From Deltaproteobacteria bacterium (GTDB lineage Bacteria > Desulfobacterota > GWC2-55-46 > DRQE01), in assembly GCA_015492245.1 (NCBI GenBank), contig WGFM01000035.1, positions 1 to 43,120 on the forward strand: a stretch of DNA of 43,120 nt, read 5' to 3'. Positions 24,708 through 35,996 of the stretch are shown one piece after another. How positions within the stretch are numbered: the stretch's first letter is position 1; the number at the start of each line of letters is the position of its first letter. Position numbers and translations under genes: made by a program. The notes beneath the pieces are model-generated. The model was not told the origin of the DNA and searched no databases. It saw only the letters and a program-made list of their open reading frames with translations.

Positions 24708-25290
24708 AGCGGTTTTCCTCTCCTTTTAAAAGCCTTCCTATATTGTCCCTGTGTTTTATCATCACCAGCACGGAGACCACCACGGCAATCCACACATACT
24801 CTTCCTTTCCGCCCACAAGATAGATGAAAAGGGGCAGCACCACCGAGGCAGCCATGGAGCCAACCGATACATACCGTGTAATCGCAACAAGGACTGCAAA
24901 CACCAGGGCACTCAAAAGAAGGGGTAGTGGTGCTATGGGCAGAAACATCCCACAGGCCGTTGCAACACCCTTTCCACCCCTGAAACCCAGGAATATGGGG
25001 AAGAGATGCCCTGTAAACGCACCAAGCCCTGAAAGGCCCACCCACAGGGGTTCAAGCCCCACCCCCATGGCAACGAGCACAGGCACCGCGCCCTTGAGCA
25101 TGTCTCCTGCAAGGGTTATGATGCCTGCCTTCCTGCCTGCAACCCTTGTTACATTGGTTGCCCCTATGTTTCGGCTCCCGCTCTGGCGGGGGTCTGCCCC
25201 ACCGAACAGCCTTGCCACAACCACACCAACGGGCACGGAACCCAGAAGATAGCCGAAGACAACCATCCCTGTAGCCATTACCATGCTCAT
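24685..25290 (-). CDS. plsY: Acyl-phosphate:glycerol-3-phosphate acyltransferase PlsY
   Basis: PlsY makes lysophosphatidate from acyl-phosphate and glycerol-3-phosphate in the inner membrane, the first step of phospholipid synthesis. The 201-residue protein has about five membrane spans and the three conserved blocks: LGSVPVGVVVARLFG followed by D-RQSGSRNIGATNVTR, the glycine-rich FRGGKGVATACG, and the C-terminal IKHRDNIGRLL. Several ATGs lie close together at the start. The glmS stop is only a few bases upstream, so it is the last gene of glmU-glmS-plsY. The 3' end overlaps gcvPA on the other strand. Confidence 0.95.
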   Translation of the reverse strand: MSMVMATGMVVFGYLLGSVPVGVVVARLFGGADPRQSGSRNIGATNVTRVAGRKAGIITLAGDMLKGAVPVLVAMGVGLEPLWVGLSGLGAFTGHLFPIFLGFRGGKGVATACGMFLPIAPLPLLLSALVFAVLVAITRYVSVGSMAASVVLPLFIYLVGGKEEYVWIAVVVSVLVMIKHRDNIGRLLKGEENRFSPGRRR

Positions 25291-25293
25291 GTG

Positions 25294-27114
25294 TTATTCC
25301 ACTGTAACGCTCTTTGCAAGGTTTCTTGGCTGGTCCACATCGGTCCCCTTGAGCACCGCTATATGGTAGGCAAGAAGTTGCAGGGGCACAACCATGACTA
25401 CGGGCATAAGGTGGTGGATGGTGCGTGGCACCCTTATGACATCCTCTGCCAGCTCTATGGCCTCTGTGTTGTCCCCATCCACCACACATATGAGTCTGCC
25501 ATCCCTTGCCCTTACCTCTTCCATATTGGCCAGTATCTTTGGATACAGCTCGTCCTCCGGGGCGAGCACCACCACAGGCATCTGTTCATCTATAAGGGCT
25601 ATCGGGCCGTGCTTCATCTCGCCTGCAGGGTAGCCCTCTGCATGGATGTAGGAGACCTCCTTCAGCTTCAACGCACCTTCGAGCGCTATGGGATAGTTTA
25701 TGCCCCTTGCAAGGTAGAGGAAGTTTCCGTAGCCCGAGTACTTCTTTGCTATCCCCTTTATGGCGGGCTCTGTGGCAAGGGCCTCCTCCACCTTCGATGG
25801 TATGGCAAGAAGCTCGCCTATAAGTTCCATACCCCGGTGCTTCTCTATAATATGCCTCATTCTACCCATATGTAGTGCCAGAAGAAAGAGGGCTACAAGC
25901 TGTGTCGTAAAGGCCTTTGTGGAGGCAACCCCTATCTCGGGGCCTGCATGGGTGTAGAATGTCCAGTGGCTTTCCCTTGCAAGGCTACTTTCAACCACAT
26001 TGGTTATGGCCACCACCTTTGCCCCCCTCTTCTTCGCCTCTCTTACGGCCGAAAGGGTATCAGCGGTCTCACCTGACTGGGATATGGCAACCACAAGGGT
26101 CTTTTCCGTTACAAGGGGGGAACGGTAGCGAAACTCGCTGGCAAGGTCTACCTCAGTGGGTATGCGGGATAGCTCTTCGAAGAGAAACTTTCCCACAAGC
26201 CCTGCGTGCCAGGATGTGCCACAGGCCACTGTGTAGAGCCTGTCTATGGTGGATGTATCTATGTTGAAATCATGAAGGAACACATCTGCCTCTTCCTCAA
26301 GAAGGAGCCCCCTGAATGTATCTGTTGTGGCACGGGGCTGCTCAAATATCTCCTTCTGCATGAAGTGCCGGTAGCCTCCCTTCTCTGCCATGACAGGGCT
26401 CCAGTCTATGCTCTTAACAGGCTTTCTGGCCTCCCTGCCCTCATTGTCCCTTACCCTCACCCCTGAGGCTGTAACCACCGCCATCTCCCCGTCATCGAGA
26501 AAGATTGCCCTTGTTGTTATATCGAGTATGGCGGGCAGATCCGATGAGAGTATGGCCTCGCCAGATGCCAGGCCAACCACCAGGGGGCACTCCTTTCTTG
26601 CACCTATGACTTTATCGGGCTCCCGGGTGCTTATAACGGCTATGGCATAGGAGCCCCTTACAGGTCTCAATGCCTCTCTTACGGCCTCTTCGAGGCCTCC
26701 CCTCCTTTCGAGCTCCCGGGCGATAAGGTGGGCGAGGACCTCCGTGTCGGTCTCTGAGCTGAAGCTCACACCCTCCCCTTTGAGCTCCTCTTTGAGCTCA
26801 AGGTAGTTCTCCACAATACCGTTGTGAACCACTGCCACGCCGTCCACCATGTGTGGGTGGGCGTTCTCCTCTGTGGGTCTGCCATGGGTTGCCCAGCGGG
26901 TGTGTCCTATGCCTATGTGGCTTCCTGCGGGGCTCTCTTTTACTCTATCCACAAGGTTGGCTATCTTTCCGGGGCTGCGGTATCTTACAAACTGCCGCCC
27001 ATCTATGACCACGAGCCCCGAGGAATCATAGCCCCTGTACTCAAGCCTCTTGAGCCCCTCTATTATCACATCCATCGCCTTTCTGGGGCCTATATAGCCA
27101 ACTATGCCACACAT
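25294..27114 (-). CDS. glmS: Glutamine-fructose-6-phosphate aminotransferase (isomerising)
   Basis: GlmS converts fructose-6-phosphate and glutamine into glucosamine-6-phosphate. The 606-residue protein has the N-terminal nucleophile Cys directly after Met (MCGIVGYIG) in a type II glutaminase domain to about 240 (with GHTRWATHG). Two SIS isomerase domains follow (VACGTSWHAGL, ISQSGETADTL, then EGYPAGEMKHGP) and the usual AKSVTVE C-terminus. It follows glmU by seven bases, so the two consecutive hexosamine enzymes are co-expressed. No glmS ribozyme is seen upstream, and the tight spacing leaves no room for one. Confidence 0.97.
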   Translation of the reverse strand: MCGIVGYIGPRKAMDVIIEGLKRLEYRGYDSSGLVVIDGRQFVRYRSPGKIANLVDRVKESPAGSHIGIGHTRWATHGRPTEENAHPHMVDGVAVVHNGIVENYLELKEELKGEGVSFSSETDTEVLAHLIARELERRGGLEEAVREALRPVRGSYAIAVISTREPDKVIGARKECPLVVGLASGEAILSSDLPAILDITTRAIFLDDGEMAVVTASGVRVRDNEGREARKPVKSIDWSPVMAEKGGYRHFMQKEIFEQPRATTDTFRGLLLEEEADVFLHDFNIDTSTIDRLYTVACGTSWHAGLVGKFLFEELSRIPTEVDLASEFRYRSPLVTEKTLVVAISQSGETADTLSAVREAKKRGAKVVAITNVVESSLARESHWTFYTHAGPEIGVASTKAFTTQLVALFLLALHMGRMRHIIEKHRGMELIGELLAIPSKVEEALATEPAIKGIAKKYSGYGNFLYLARGINYPIALEGALKLKEVSYIHAEGYPAGEMKHGPIALIDEQMPVVVLAPEDELYPKILANMEEVRARDGRLICVVDGDNTEAIELAEDVIRVPRTIHHLMPVVMVVPLQLLAYHIAVLKGTDVDQPRNLAKSVTVE

Positions 27115-27121
27115 ATTCTTG

Positions 27122-28501
27122 CTATTCCCTCGAGTTTCTCTTTCTTACCCAGCCATTTATTGTCTTCTGCTCTGGTCTCGACAGGGCGAGTGCTCCCGCT
27201 GGCACATCCCTGGTTATGGTGGAGCCTGCCCCTATGTAGGCATTCCTGCCCACTGTAACAGGGGCTACCAGCTGGGTATCGCTACCTATGAAGGCACCGT
27301 CCTTTACGATGGTTCGGTGTTTCCTCCTGCCATCGTAGTTGCAGGTTATGGTGCCTGCCCCTATGTTAACACCCTTTCCTATGGTTGCATCACCAATATA
27401 GGAGTGGTGGTTTGCCTTTGTTCCTTCCTTTATGTGGCTGTTCTTTACCTCCACGAAGTTTCCTATACGCACGCCCCTGTCTACCCTGCACCCGGGCCTA
27501 AGCCTTGCAAAGGGCCCTATGGTGGCCTCCCGGCCTATCCTGGAGGCCTCTATAACTGTATAGCTCCTTATGGTGGTGCCATCACCTATGCGCGAGCCCT
27601 CTATCCTTGCGCCCTCCTCTATGGTGCACCCCCTGCCTACTACAGTATCTCCATAAAGACATGCCCCGGGCTGTATCACCGTATCCCTGCCCACCTTTAC
27701 ACCATGGTCTATGTATGTGCTGGAGGGGTCCTTTATGGTAACCCCTGAGAGCATGAGCCCTTCGAGTATCCTCTCTTGCATCGCCCTCTCTGCCTCCGAA
27801 AGCTCCACCCTGGTGTTAACCCCCATCACCTCCACAGGGTCGCTATGGGTGAGGGCAGAGACCTTTCCTCCCTCCTCAAAGGCTATCTGTATAAGGTCTG
27901 TAAGGTAGTATTCTTTCTGCCTGTTGGTTCTGCGAAGCCTTCCCAGGCTTTTCCCCAAAAACTCCGAGCAGAAGAGATATATGCCGGCGTTCACCTCTGA
28001 TATTGCCCTTTCCTGTCCCTTGATGTCCTTCTCTTCCACCACACCACATACCCTGCCCTCTTCGTCCCTCAACACACGACCGTATCCATGGGGTTTTTCC
28101 ATAATGGTGGATACAAATGTAAGGGTGTTCTTCTCCCTTCTGTGAAACCTCACGAGTGCCTTAAGTGTGGTTGTGGTAATAAGGGGCACATCGCCTGACA
28201 GCACGAGCACATCTCCCCTGAACCCCTTGAGAGGCTCCATGGCACATGCCACAGCATGGCCCGTGCCAAGTTGCTCTGGCTGGTGGGCAAAAAGAAGGGA
28301 GCTGTCTTTGAATATCCCTTTCACCCTCTCTCCGTCATGCCCCAAAAGAACGACTATCCTTTCAGGCCTCAGGGGTCTTACGCTCTCGAGCGGATACCTT
28401 CCCATGGGCACACCACAGAGAGGATGAAGCACCTTGGGTAATCCGGAGCGCATCCTTTTTCCCTTACCACCTGCGAGCACTATGACCGATAGGGCCTTCA
28501 T
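27122..28501 (-). CDS. glmU: Bifunctional UDP-N-acetylglucosamine pyrophosphorylase / acetyltransferase
   Basis: GlmU makes UDP-GlcNAc for peptidoglycan and lipopolysaccharide. The 459-residue protein has an N-terminal uridyltransferase domain (LAGGKGKRMRSGLPKVLHPL, with QLGTGHAV and VLSGDVPLI). The C-terminal left-handed beta-helix has hexapeptide repeats and the acetyltransferase residues around NFVEVKNSHIKEG and NHHSYIGDA. The C-terminus is slightly shorter than in E. coli. The ATG at 28501 has no ribosome-binding site, and its -10 box is only ten bases away. First gene of its operon. Confidence 0.96.
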   Translation of the reverse strand: MKALSVIVLAGGKGKRMRSGLPKVLHPLCGVPMGRYPLESVRPLRPERIVVLLGHDGERVKGIFKDSSLLFAHQPEQLGTGHAVACAMEPLKGFRGDVLVLSGDVPLITTTTLKALVRFHRREKNTLTFVSTIMEKPHGYGRVLRDEEGRVCGVVEEKDIKGQERAISEVNAGIYLFCSEFLGKSLGRLRRTNRQKEYYLTDLIQIAFEEGGKVSALTHSDPVEVMGVNTRVELSEAERAMQERILEGLMLSGVTIKDPSSTYIDHGVKVGRDTVIQPGACLYGDTVVGRGCTIEEGARIEGSRIGDGTTIRSYTVIEASRIGREATIGPFARLRPGCRVDRGVRIGNFVEVKNSHIKEGTKANHHSYIGDATIGKGVNIGAGTITCNYDGRRKHRTIVKDGAFIGSDTQLVAPVTVGRNAYIGAGSTITRDVPAGALALSRPEQKTINGWVRKRNSRE

Positions 28502-28511
28502 AATCTAAAAA

Positions 28512-28541
28512 ATTATACCAGAGGACAGGTTTTTCCTACAA
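28512..28541 (-). promoter_or_regulatory. Promoter of glmU, start-codon proximal
   Basis: On the minus strand TTGTAG, 18 bases, then TATAAT at 28517-28512. Ten bases separate it from the ATG, which predicts a leader of about four bases. Confidence 0.5.
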
Positions 28542-28602
28542 GCAATAAAATCTTAAAAAAACCTCTTTCTCTCTGCCACATATTCTGCTATATATTTCAT
28601 CT

Positions 28603-29154
28603 ATGACTGTAACCAGAGAGGATATAGAGAGTCTCTACAAGGACATAATGCGTCTCAAGCGGGAATACGAGCAGTACTTCAGCCGCATCCTTGACCGTGA
28701 ACCGATTGACCTGAGAAAAGCTGTTGAAAGGGCCATCCTTCGCTACACCTCCACCCCCATAAACAACACGGCCCTTAAGTTTCGTCTGAACACAGTGGTT
28801 GCAACCTTCAACTCTTACAGGCAGTACTGGAACCGCATGCTTCGTGCCATGGAGGAGGGCCGCCTTAGGAGAAGCCCTGAAACAGGCGCTTTCGTCTCTG
28901 CTGAAAAACCATCGCCCCAGAAGGAGAGCCGACCTCCTTCGGATCCACTCAAGAAGGTCTACGAAGAGTATATTGCCCTCAAGAAACAACACCATGGGTC
29001 TGCAAAGGATATTTCCTTCGAAAAGTTCAAGAAGACCCTGGAGGAACAGAAAAAGAAGCTCCAGAAGAGCCATGGGCTGAAGGATGTGGAGCCCCGAACC
29101 ATCGTAAAGGACGGCAAGGTGCGCATAGCCTTTGTTACGAAGAAGCCCTCTTAG
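28603..29154 (+). CDS. MXAN_5187 C-terminal-domain-like protein
   Basis: The 183-residue soluble protein has an N-terminal helical domain (about 10-85) with YEQYFSRILDREPIDLRKAVERA in part and YRQYWNRMLRAMEEGR. This is the pattern I associate with the MXAN_5187 C-terminal domain of myxobacteria and related groups; its function is unknown. A proline/serine-rich linker (about 100-115) leads to a basic helical C-terminus. The ATG has no ribosome-binding site, but a TATATA box ends eight bases upstream. The stop overlaps the atpC stop on the other strand by four bases. Confidence 0.6.
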   Translation: MTVTREDIESLYKDIMRLKREYEQYFSRILDREPIDLRKAVERAILRYTSTPINNTALKFRLNTVVATFNSYRQYWNRMLRAMEEGRLRRSPETGAFVSAEKPSPQKESRPPSDPLKKVYEEYIALKKQHHGSAKDISFEKFKKTLEEQKKKLQKSHGLKDVEPRTIVKDGKVRIAFVTKKPS

Positions 29155-29564
29155 TCCCGCCTGCTGCCTGCAAGCTCGAGCTGGAGTTTGAGAAACTCCA
29201 CCCTCTCTTCTGCCTTTCTGTATTCGGGCTCGTCCTCTTTAAGCCCTGAAAGCGTTGCCTCTGCCTCTTTGAGCTCTTCCTTTACCCTGTCCATCTGGAC
29301 ATCTTCTCTTCTTACCGCCATATTTACGAGAAGGTTTGTCCTGTCAGGCCAGACCTCTGCGAAACCACCATCCACAACATAGGTCTCGCTTTCTGTGGCA
29401 TTTTTCCATACAACCCTGCCCGGCTTGAGGGTGGTTATAAAGGGGGTGTGCTCCCTCAACACCCCGAATTCTCCATCCCTTCCCGGGGCTGTAACCTCTT
29501 CCACCTCTTTTGAGAGCACCACCTTCTGGGGGGTTACTATCTCGAGCAAAAAGACACCTGCCAT
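29151..29564 (-). CDS. atpC: ATP synthase F1 epsilon subunit
   Basis: Epsilon is part of the rotor stalk and inhibits ATP hydrolysis. The 137-residue protein has the N-terminal beta-barrel (LLEIVTPQKVVLSKEVEEVTAPGRDGEFGVL) and a C-terminal helical hairpin (about 85-135). Length is normal. It is last in the atp operon, five bases after atpD. Confidence 0.95.
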   Translation of the reverse strand: MAGVFLLEIVTPQKVVLSKEVEEVTAPGRDGEFGVLREHTPFITTLKPGRVVWKNATESETYVVDGGFAEVWPDRTNLLVNMAVRREDVQMDRVKEELKEAEATLSGLKEDEPEYRKAEERVEFLKLQLELAGSRRD

Positions 29565-29568
29565 CTTT

Positions 29569-31017
<1,449 letters not shown>

Positions 31018-31884
31018 TTATCCTTTAAGCGCCTCTGCTCCACTTATAATCTCCATAAGCTCTTTTGTGATGGCTGCCTGGCGGGCACGATTGAAGTCCA
31101 GGGTGAGCTTGTTTATCATCTCACCTGCGTTTCTTGTTGCGGCATCCATGGCGGTCATCCTTGCACCATGCTCGCTGGCAGCTGTCTCGAGAAGTGCCCT
31201 GAAGACCTGAAACTCCACATACTTTGGCAGAAGCTCTGCCAGAACCTCTTCTTCGGAGGGCTCAAAGAGTATGCCCTCTGCCTTCTGCTCCTCTTCCTCT
31301 TCCTTCTCTTCTGTGGCCAGGGGTAGAATACGCTCTATTACAGGGCGCTGGCTCAGGGCAGAGCGGAACTCACTATATATAATGTATACCTCGTCTGTGC
31401 GGTCTTCCTTGTAGTCCTTTATAAGGTCTTCTGCTATCTGGTGGGCAAAACTGTAGCTGGGCCGTGCGATACCGATGGAGCGCGTCTTTACTATGTTAAC
31501 ACCTCTTCTTTTGTAGTGCTCGAGGGCGCGCCTGCCCACAAGATAGTAGCCAACATCGAGCTCGGGGTTCTCCTCTACAAACCTTTCTGCCCTTCTTATG
31601 AGGTTGGTGTTGAACCCTCCGCACAGGCCCCTGTCGGAAACAAAGGTGGCAAGAAGCGCTCTGCCCTTTCCGGCCTTCGAGAGAAAATCATTACTCTCTG
31701 GCATCACCCTTGCGGAAAGGGAGTTCACAAGCCCCTTTATCTTCTCTGCATAGGGGCGTGCACTGAGTATGTCCTCCTGTGCCCTTCTCAGCTTGGCAGC
31801 TGCCACCATCTTCATGGCCTTGGTTATCTGCTGGGTGTTCTTTACACTCTTTATTCTTCTCTTTATGTCCCTTAGGGTTGCCAT
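31018..31884 (-). CDS. atpG: ATP synthase F1 gamma subunit
   Basis: This is the central rotor shaft. The 288-residue protein has the conserved N-terminal helix (ATLRDIKRRIKSVKNTQQITKAM) and the long C-terminal helix (GARMTAMDAATRNAGEMINKL). The region around 195-215 contains an acidic insert (EEKEEEEEQKAE) in the globular domain. AAGGAGG lies six bases before the ATG. Confidence 0.97.
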   Translation of the reverse strand: MATLRDIKRRIKSVKNTQQITKAMKMVAAAKLRRAQEDILSARPYAEKIKGLVNSLSARVMPESNDFLSKAGKGRALLATFVSDRGLCGGFNTNLIRRAERFVEENPELDVGYYLVGRRALEHYKRRGVNIVKTRSIGIARPSYSFAHQIAEDLIKDYKEDRTDEVYIIYSEFRSALSQRPVIERILPLATEEKEEEEEQKAEGILFEPSEEEVLAELLPKYVEFQVFRALLETAASEHGARMTAMDAATRNAGEMINKLTLDFNRARQAAITKELMEIISGAEALKG

Positions 31885-31921
31885 AATCCTCCTTGTCCAA
31901 TGGCGCCTGTCTTACCGGGCA

Positions 31922-33430
31922 CTACTCTGCAACGAATGTCTCCTTGAGCTCATCGAGGGCCCTGTTCATCTTCTCCTTGAGATCCTGGGTGAGCTCCTTT
32001 TTGGTCCTTATCTCTTCGAGTATCTCAGGGTGTTTGCCCTCAAAGAACTGGTAGATTTCCTGCTCGTACTTTGCAAGGGCCGTTACCGGATAGTCATCCA
32101 CATAGCCGTTTGTTGCAGCGTATATGAGGAGCACCTGTTTTTCAACTGGAACAGGGCTGTATTGCTTCTGCTTGAGTATCTCGACGAGCCTGCTGCCCCT
32201 TGCAAGAAGCCTCTGGGTGGTGGGGTCGAGGTCGCTTCCGAACTGTGCGAAGGCTGCAAGCTCACGATACTGGGCGAGTTCAAGCCTCAAGGTGCCTGCA
32301 ACCTGCTTCATGGCCTTTATCTGTGCGCTACCGCCCACACGGGAGACCGAAAGACCCACATTTATGGCAGGTCTCACGCCTGAATAGAAGAGGTCGGACT
32401 CGAGGTATATCTGCCCGTCTGTAATGGATATGACATTTGTGGGTATGTATGCGGAGACATCACCTGCCTGTGTCTCGATAATCGGAAGGGCGGTGAGCGA
32501 ACCTCCACCGAGCTCGTCCTTGAGCTTTGCAGCCCTCTCGAGAAGCCTTGAATGGAGGAAGAACACATCCCCGGGGTATGCCTCTCTGCCAGGTGGGCGC
32601 CTCAGGAGAAGCGAGAGCTGCCTGTATGCAACGGCGTGTTTCGAGAGGTCGTCGTATATGACAAGGGCGTGCATGCCGTTGTCCCTGAAGTACTCACCTA
32701 TGGTGCAGCCCGTATAGGGTGCGAGGAACTGTAGGGGGGCAGGGGTGCTTGCCGTTGCAGAAACGACCACCGTGTAGTCGAGGGCTCCTGCCTCACGAAG
32801 CTTTTCAACAAGCAGTGCCACGGTGGACTGCTTCTGCCCCACCGCCACATATATGCAGAACACATCCTGACCCTTCTGGTTTATAATGGTATCGATACAT
32901 ATGGCGGTTTTACCTGTCTGGCGGTCTCCTATTATGAGCTCACGCTGTCCCCTTCCTATGGGTATCATGGCATCTATTGCCTTTATACCTGTCTGCAGGG
33001 GCTCTTTAACAGGCTTTCTGACCACTATTCCAGGGGCCTTTACCTCAACCCTTCTGGATTCCTTGGCACCTATGGGGCCCTTGTCGTCAAGGGGTCTGCC
33101 CAGCGGGTCTATGACTCTGCCCATGAGCTCTCTTCCCACAGGCACCTGAACTATCTTGCCTGTTCTACTTACCGTATCTCCTTCTTTCACATCGTGGTCA
33201 GAGCCGAATATTGCAACGCCCACATTGTCTTCTTCCAGGTTGAGCACCATGCCGTAGATGTTTCCTGGGAATTCCACAAGCTCTCCTGACATGGCACGCT
33301 CAAGCCCGTAGATTCGTGCTATACCATCGCCTATAGAGATAACCGTGCCTATCTCTGCAAGGTCTATTTCTTTCTCGTAACCCTTTATCTGTTTCTTAAT
33401 AAGCTCGCTTATCTCCTCTGCCTTAAACAT
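31922..33430 (-). CDS. atpA: ATP synthase F1 alpha subunit
   Basis: Non-catalytic nucleotide-binding partner of beta. The 502-residue protein has Walker [28 protein letters not shown], and the arginine finger in [11 protein letters not shown]- and C-termini are standard ([29 protein letters not shown]). It lies one base after the atpH stop. Confidence 0.98.
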   Translation of the reverse strand: MFKAEEISELIKKQIKGYEKEIDLAEIGTVISIGDGIARIYGLERAMSGELVEFPGNIYGMVLNLEEDNVGVAIFGSDHDVKEGDTVSRTGKIVQVPVGRELMGRVIDPLGRPLDDKGPIGAKESRRVEVKAPGIVVRKPVKEPLQTGIKAIDAMIPIGRGQRELIIGDRQTGKTAICIDTIINQKGQDVFCIYVAVGQKQSTVALLVEKLREAGALDYTVVVSATASTPAPLQFLAPYTGCTIGEYFRDNGMHALVIYDDLSKHAVAYRQLSLLLRRPPGREAYPGDVFFLHSRLLERAAKLKDELGGGSLTALPIIETQAGDVSAYIPTNVISITDGQIYLESDLFYSGVRPAINVGLSVSRVGGSAQIKAMKQVAGTLRLELAQYRELAAFAQFGSDLDPTTQRLLARGSRLVEILKQKQYSPVPVEKQVLLIYAATNGYVDDYPVTALAKYEQEIYQFFEGKHPEILEEIRTKKELTQDLKEKMNRALDELKETFVAE

Positions 33431-33431
33431 A

Positions 33432-33980
33432 TCAGCTCACTCCTTCCAGTAATTTTTCTTTCATCCTTTCAAGCTGTGTCTTTATGCTACCATCGAATAT
33501 GGTATTGCCTATCTTTATGATCAATCCGCCTATAAGGCTGGGATTCTGGCGGGTTGAGAGAACAACCCTGTTGCCACTTTCCTTCTCTATCTTCTCTTTT
33601 ACGGCCCTCACCATCTCCTCTTCCACGCCCTTTGCCACCTCTACCGTTACGCGGATTCTGCCCGAAAGCCTGTCCTCCATCTGCGAGTACTGTTTCGAAA
33701 TCTCTTCAACAAGCCTTATGTGGCGTCTTTCGACAAGAAGCGATAGAAACTTTACCACCACAGCTGAAAGTGTCAATTCCTTTGCGAGCTCTTCCACTAT
33801 GGCCTTTCTCGTCTCTATTCTGTACATGGGGTTAAGGAGCACCTTGTAGAGTGCAGGGGCTGTGCCGAATACAGCCGCCACCTTTCTGAGTTCCTCTCCG
33901 TACTGTTCGTATCTATGCTCCTCTTTACCTATATCTATGAGTGCCTCTGCGTATCTCTTTGCAAGGGTGGTCTTGCGCAT
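33432..33980 (-). CDS. atpH: ATP synthase F1 delta subunit
   Basis: Delta (OSCP) joins the stator stalk to the top of F1. The 182-residue protein has the six-helix N-terminal domain ([14 protein letters not shown]) and the conserved C-terminal beta strand block ([28 protein letters not shown] in part). The ATG overlaps the upstream stator gene as TGATG, so delta and the b'-b product are made together. Confidence 0.95.
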   Translation of the reverse strand: MRKTTLAKRYAEALIDIGKEEHRYEQYGEELRKVAAVFGTAPALYKVLLNPMYRIETRKAIVEELAKELTLSAVVVKFLSLLVERRHIRLVEEISKQYSQMEDRLSGRIRVTVEVAKGVEEEMVRAVKEKIEKESGNRVVLSTRQNPSLIGGLIIKIGNTIFDGSIKTQLERMKEKLLEGVS

Positions 33981-34939
33981 CAGTTAAGCTTCAACCTCTC
34001 TATATATGTCTTTATTATTCTTTCCTGGTCCTCCCTTGTTATGTTCTCTTCCAGTATGCTTCGGGCCATCTCGACGGCGCCATCAACCACTTCTCTCTGC
34101 ACACGCATACGGGCCTTTCTTACCTCCTGCTCCACACTTCTTCTTGCCTGCTCCTTGAGGGTCTCCACCGTATGGTGTGCCTCTTTTATTATCCTGTCTC
34201 TTTCTGCCTCTGCCTCCTCTATTATGCGCCTTCTGACCTCTTCCATCTTCTTCTCAAAGCCTGCCATCTTCTCCTTGTATTCTTTCAGCTTCTCCTCTGC
34301 CTCTTCCTTTATCCTTCGAGCCTCTTCTATGGCGCCCCTTATCTTCTCCGCCCTTTCTTCAAGAAGCCCCTTTATCCACCTTGTCCATACATACCATCCA
34401 CCTATAGCAAGCAGTATAAAGTTGAGTATCTTCCAGCCCATACCACTTGAGCCCTCTTCACCCCCTCCACCTGCAAACACAACCCCTGGTGTAAGCATCA
34501 CAGGGAGCAGGAGTGCGAGCCTTCTGTCCAGTATCTTCTCTGCGATCGTTCTGGAAAGAGCGGGTATATTCTCCTTGAGGCTCTGGATTATGCCCTTTTC
34601 TGTTATCTCAAGTTCTTCTCTTGCCTTACAGAGTTCGGCCTGTGCCTCTATTCGGGCCTTTTCAACGATGGAATTGCTCTCTGCCACCGCCTTCTCCCTT
34701 ATGCGTGCCCTCTCTTCCTGTGCCTTTGCCACACCCTCTTTGAAGCGCCTGTCGTATTCTTCGAACCCCTGCCTTGCGCTCTCCTCGATATCTTCTGCCT
34801 CTTTGAGTGTTCCCTCGGTTCGCTCTTTTCTCTCATCGAGTGTATCCATGACGGGCCTGTAGAGCAGCCTGTTGAGCACATAGAGAAGCACAAAAAACAC
34901 CGCTATCTGGTATAGAAGTGATTGGTCTAAACTTATCAT
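33980..34939 (-). CDS. atpF: ATP synthase stator, fused b' and b subunits
   Basis: Normal b-type subunits have about 140-190 residues with one N-terminal span; this frame has 319. Residues 1-138 are a complete b' subunit (span at about 8-26, then an amphipathic coiled coil ending SRTIAEKILDRR). Residues 139-157 (LALLLPVMLTPGVVFA) look like the signal peptide that precedes b in related bacteria, followed by GGGGEEGSSG, a second membrane span (about 170-188) and a second coiled coil to 319. No stop or frameshift separates the halves, and no good internal ribosome-binding site is visible. The two coiled coils could pair within one chain, or signal peptidase could cut after VFA (about 34469) to release separate b' and b. 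First gene of the operon, with GGGGGT upstream of the ATG. The ring subunits a and c are not encoded here. Confidence 0.9.
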   Translation of the reverse strand: MISLDQSLLYQIAVFFVLLYVLNRLLYRPVMDTLDERKERTEGTLKEAEDIEESARQGFEEYDRRFKEGVAKAQEERARIREKAVAESNSIVEKARIEAQAELCKAREELEITEKGIIQSLKENIPALSRTIAEKILDRRLALLLPVMLTPGVVFAGGGGEEGSSGMGWKILNFILLAIGGWYVWTRWIKGLLEERAEKIRGAIEEARRIKEEAEEKLKEYKEKMAGFEKKMEEVRRRIIEEAEAERDRIIKEAHHTVETLKEQARRSVEQEVRKARMRVQREVVDGAVEMARSILEENITREDQERIIKTYIERLKLN

Positions 34940-34989
34940 CCCTTTACCCCCTTTGACAGAGAGAAGCGAAACTTAAACAATTAAGCGTT

Positions 34990-35020
34990 TTTTACTAACA
35001 CATATGGAAGGGAAAGTCAA
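34990..35020 (-). promoter_or_regulatory. Weak candidate promoter of the atp operon
   Basis: On the minus strand TTGACT (35020-35015) lies 17 bases before TAGTAA. The -10 match is poor. A small palindrome CTTAA-N4-TTAAG follows at about 34973-34986. Transcription from the ilvE side is also possible because no terminator is evident between the units. Confidence 0.25.
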
Positions 35021-35067
35021 GGGATATGTTCCCTGCGAAAATGCCCCCACAGACCGGAGGCCCCTGT

Positions 35068-35982
35068 TCATATCCATCTGAGCCAGTGGTTATACTGGGT
35101 GTTCTTTCCTCTTACCGTCTCGAAGAAGACCTTCTGTATGAGCTCTGTTATTGGCCCTGGCCTTCCTTTGCCTATTCTTCTGTCGTCCACCTCTCTTATG
35201 GGCGTTATCTCCGCGGCCGTGCCCGTAAAGAAGGCCTCGTCTGCCATGTACAGCTCATCCCTTGTGAACCGCTCTTCCACCACCTCTATGCCAATGTCCC
35301 AGCCTATCTCCATGACAGAGTCCCTGGTAATCCCCCTGAGTATGGATGTAAGAGGTGGGGTCTTGAGCACACCCTCTTTTGCTATGAATATGTTCTCGCC
35401 ACTGCCTTCGCTCACAAAGCCGTCTGGATCAAGCATTATGGCTTCGTCGTATCCACATGAGACCACCTCTCTTTTTGCCAGTATGGAGTTAACATAGTTG
35501 CCCACTATCTTTGCCTTGGTCATGGCCACATTCACATGGTGTCTTGCAAAGGAGGAGACCTTTGCCCTTATGCCCTCTTTTATACCCTCTTCACCAAGGT
35601 ATGCACCCCACTTCCATGCGGCAATGGCCACATCCACAGGGTTGTCTCGTGGATAAAGCCCCATGTTGCCATAGCCTATGAATGCTATGGGCCTTATGTA
35701 TGCCTCTTCGAGTCCGTTTACCTTCAGGGTATCCACTATGGCCTGGTTTATCTCTTCTTTCGAGTAGGGTATCTCCATCTGTGCCACATGGGCAGAGGCA
35801 AAGAACCTTTCTGTGTGGTCTTCGAGCCTGAAAAGTGCACTTCTTCCCTCATCTGTGCGGTAGCACCTTATGCCCTCGAACACACCGAGCCCGTAATGCA
35901 GCGTGTGGGTGAGCACATGCACCCTTGCCTCGTCCCAGCCCACAAGCCTTCCGTTAAACCATATCTTCTCTGTCTTTTCCAC
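35068..35982 (-). CDS. ilvE: Branched-chain amino acid aminotransferase
   Basis: It transfers the amino group between glutamate and the keto acids of Leu, Ile and Val. The 304-residue class IV PLP enzyme has the pyridoxal-phosphate lysine at Lys158 ([12 protein letters not shown]), [11 protein letters not shown] near the N-terminus, the EGSGENIF loop and [12 protein letters not shown]. All are normal for IlvE. It follows the L,D-transpeptidase gene by 14 bases and is last in the long mnmG-to-ilvE run. Confidence 0.96.
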   Translation of the reverse strand: MEKTEKIWFNGRLVGWDEARVHVLTHTLHYGLGVFEGIRCYRTDEGRSALFRLEDHTERFFASAHVAQMEIPYSKEEINQAIVDTLKVNGLEEAYIRPIAFIGYGNMGLYPRDNPVDVAIAAWKWGAYLGEEGIKEGIRAKVSSFARHHVNVAMTKAKIVGNYVNSILAKREVVSCGYDEAIMLDPDGFVSEGSGENIFIAKEGVLKTPPLTSILRGITRDSVMEIGWDIGIEVVEERFTRDELYMADEAFFTGTAAEITPIREVDDRRIGKGRPGPITELIQKVFFETVRGKNTQYNHWLRWI

Positions 35983-35996
35983 CCTTTATGTCTCCT

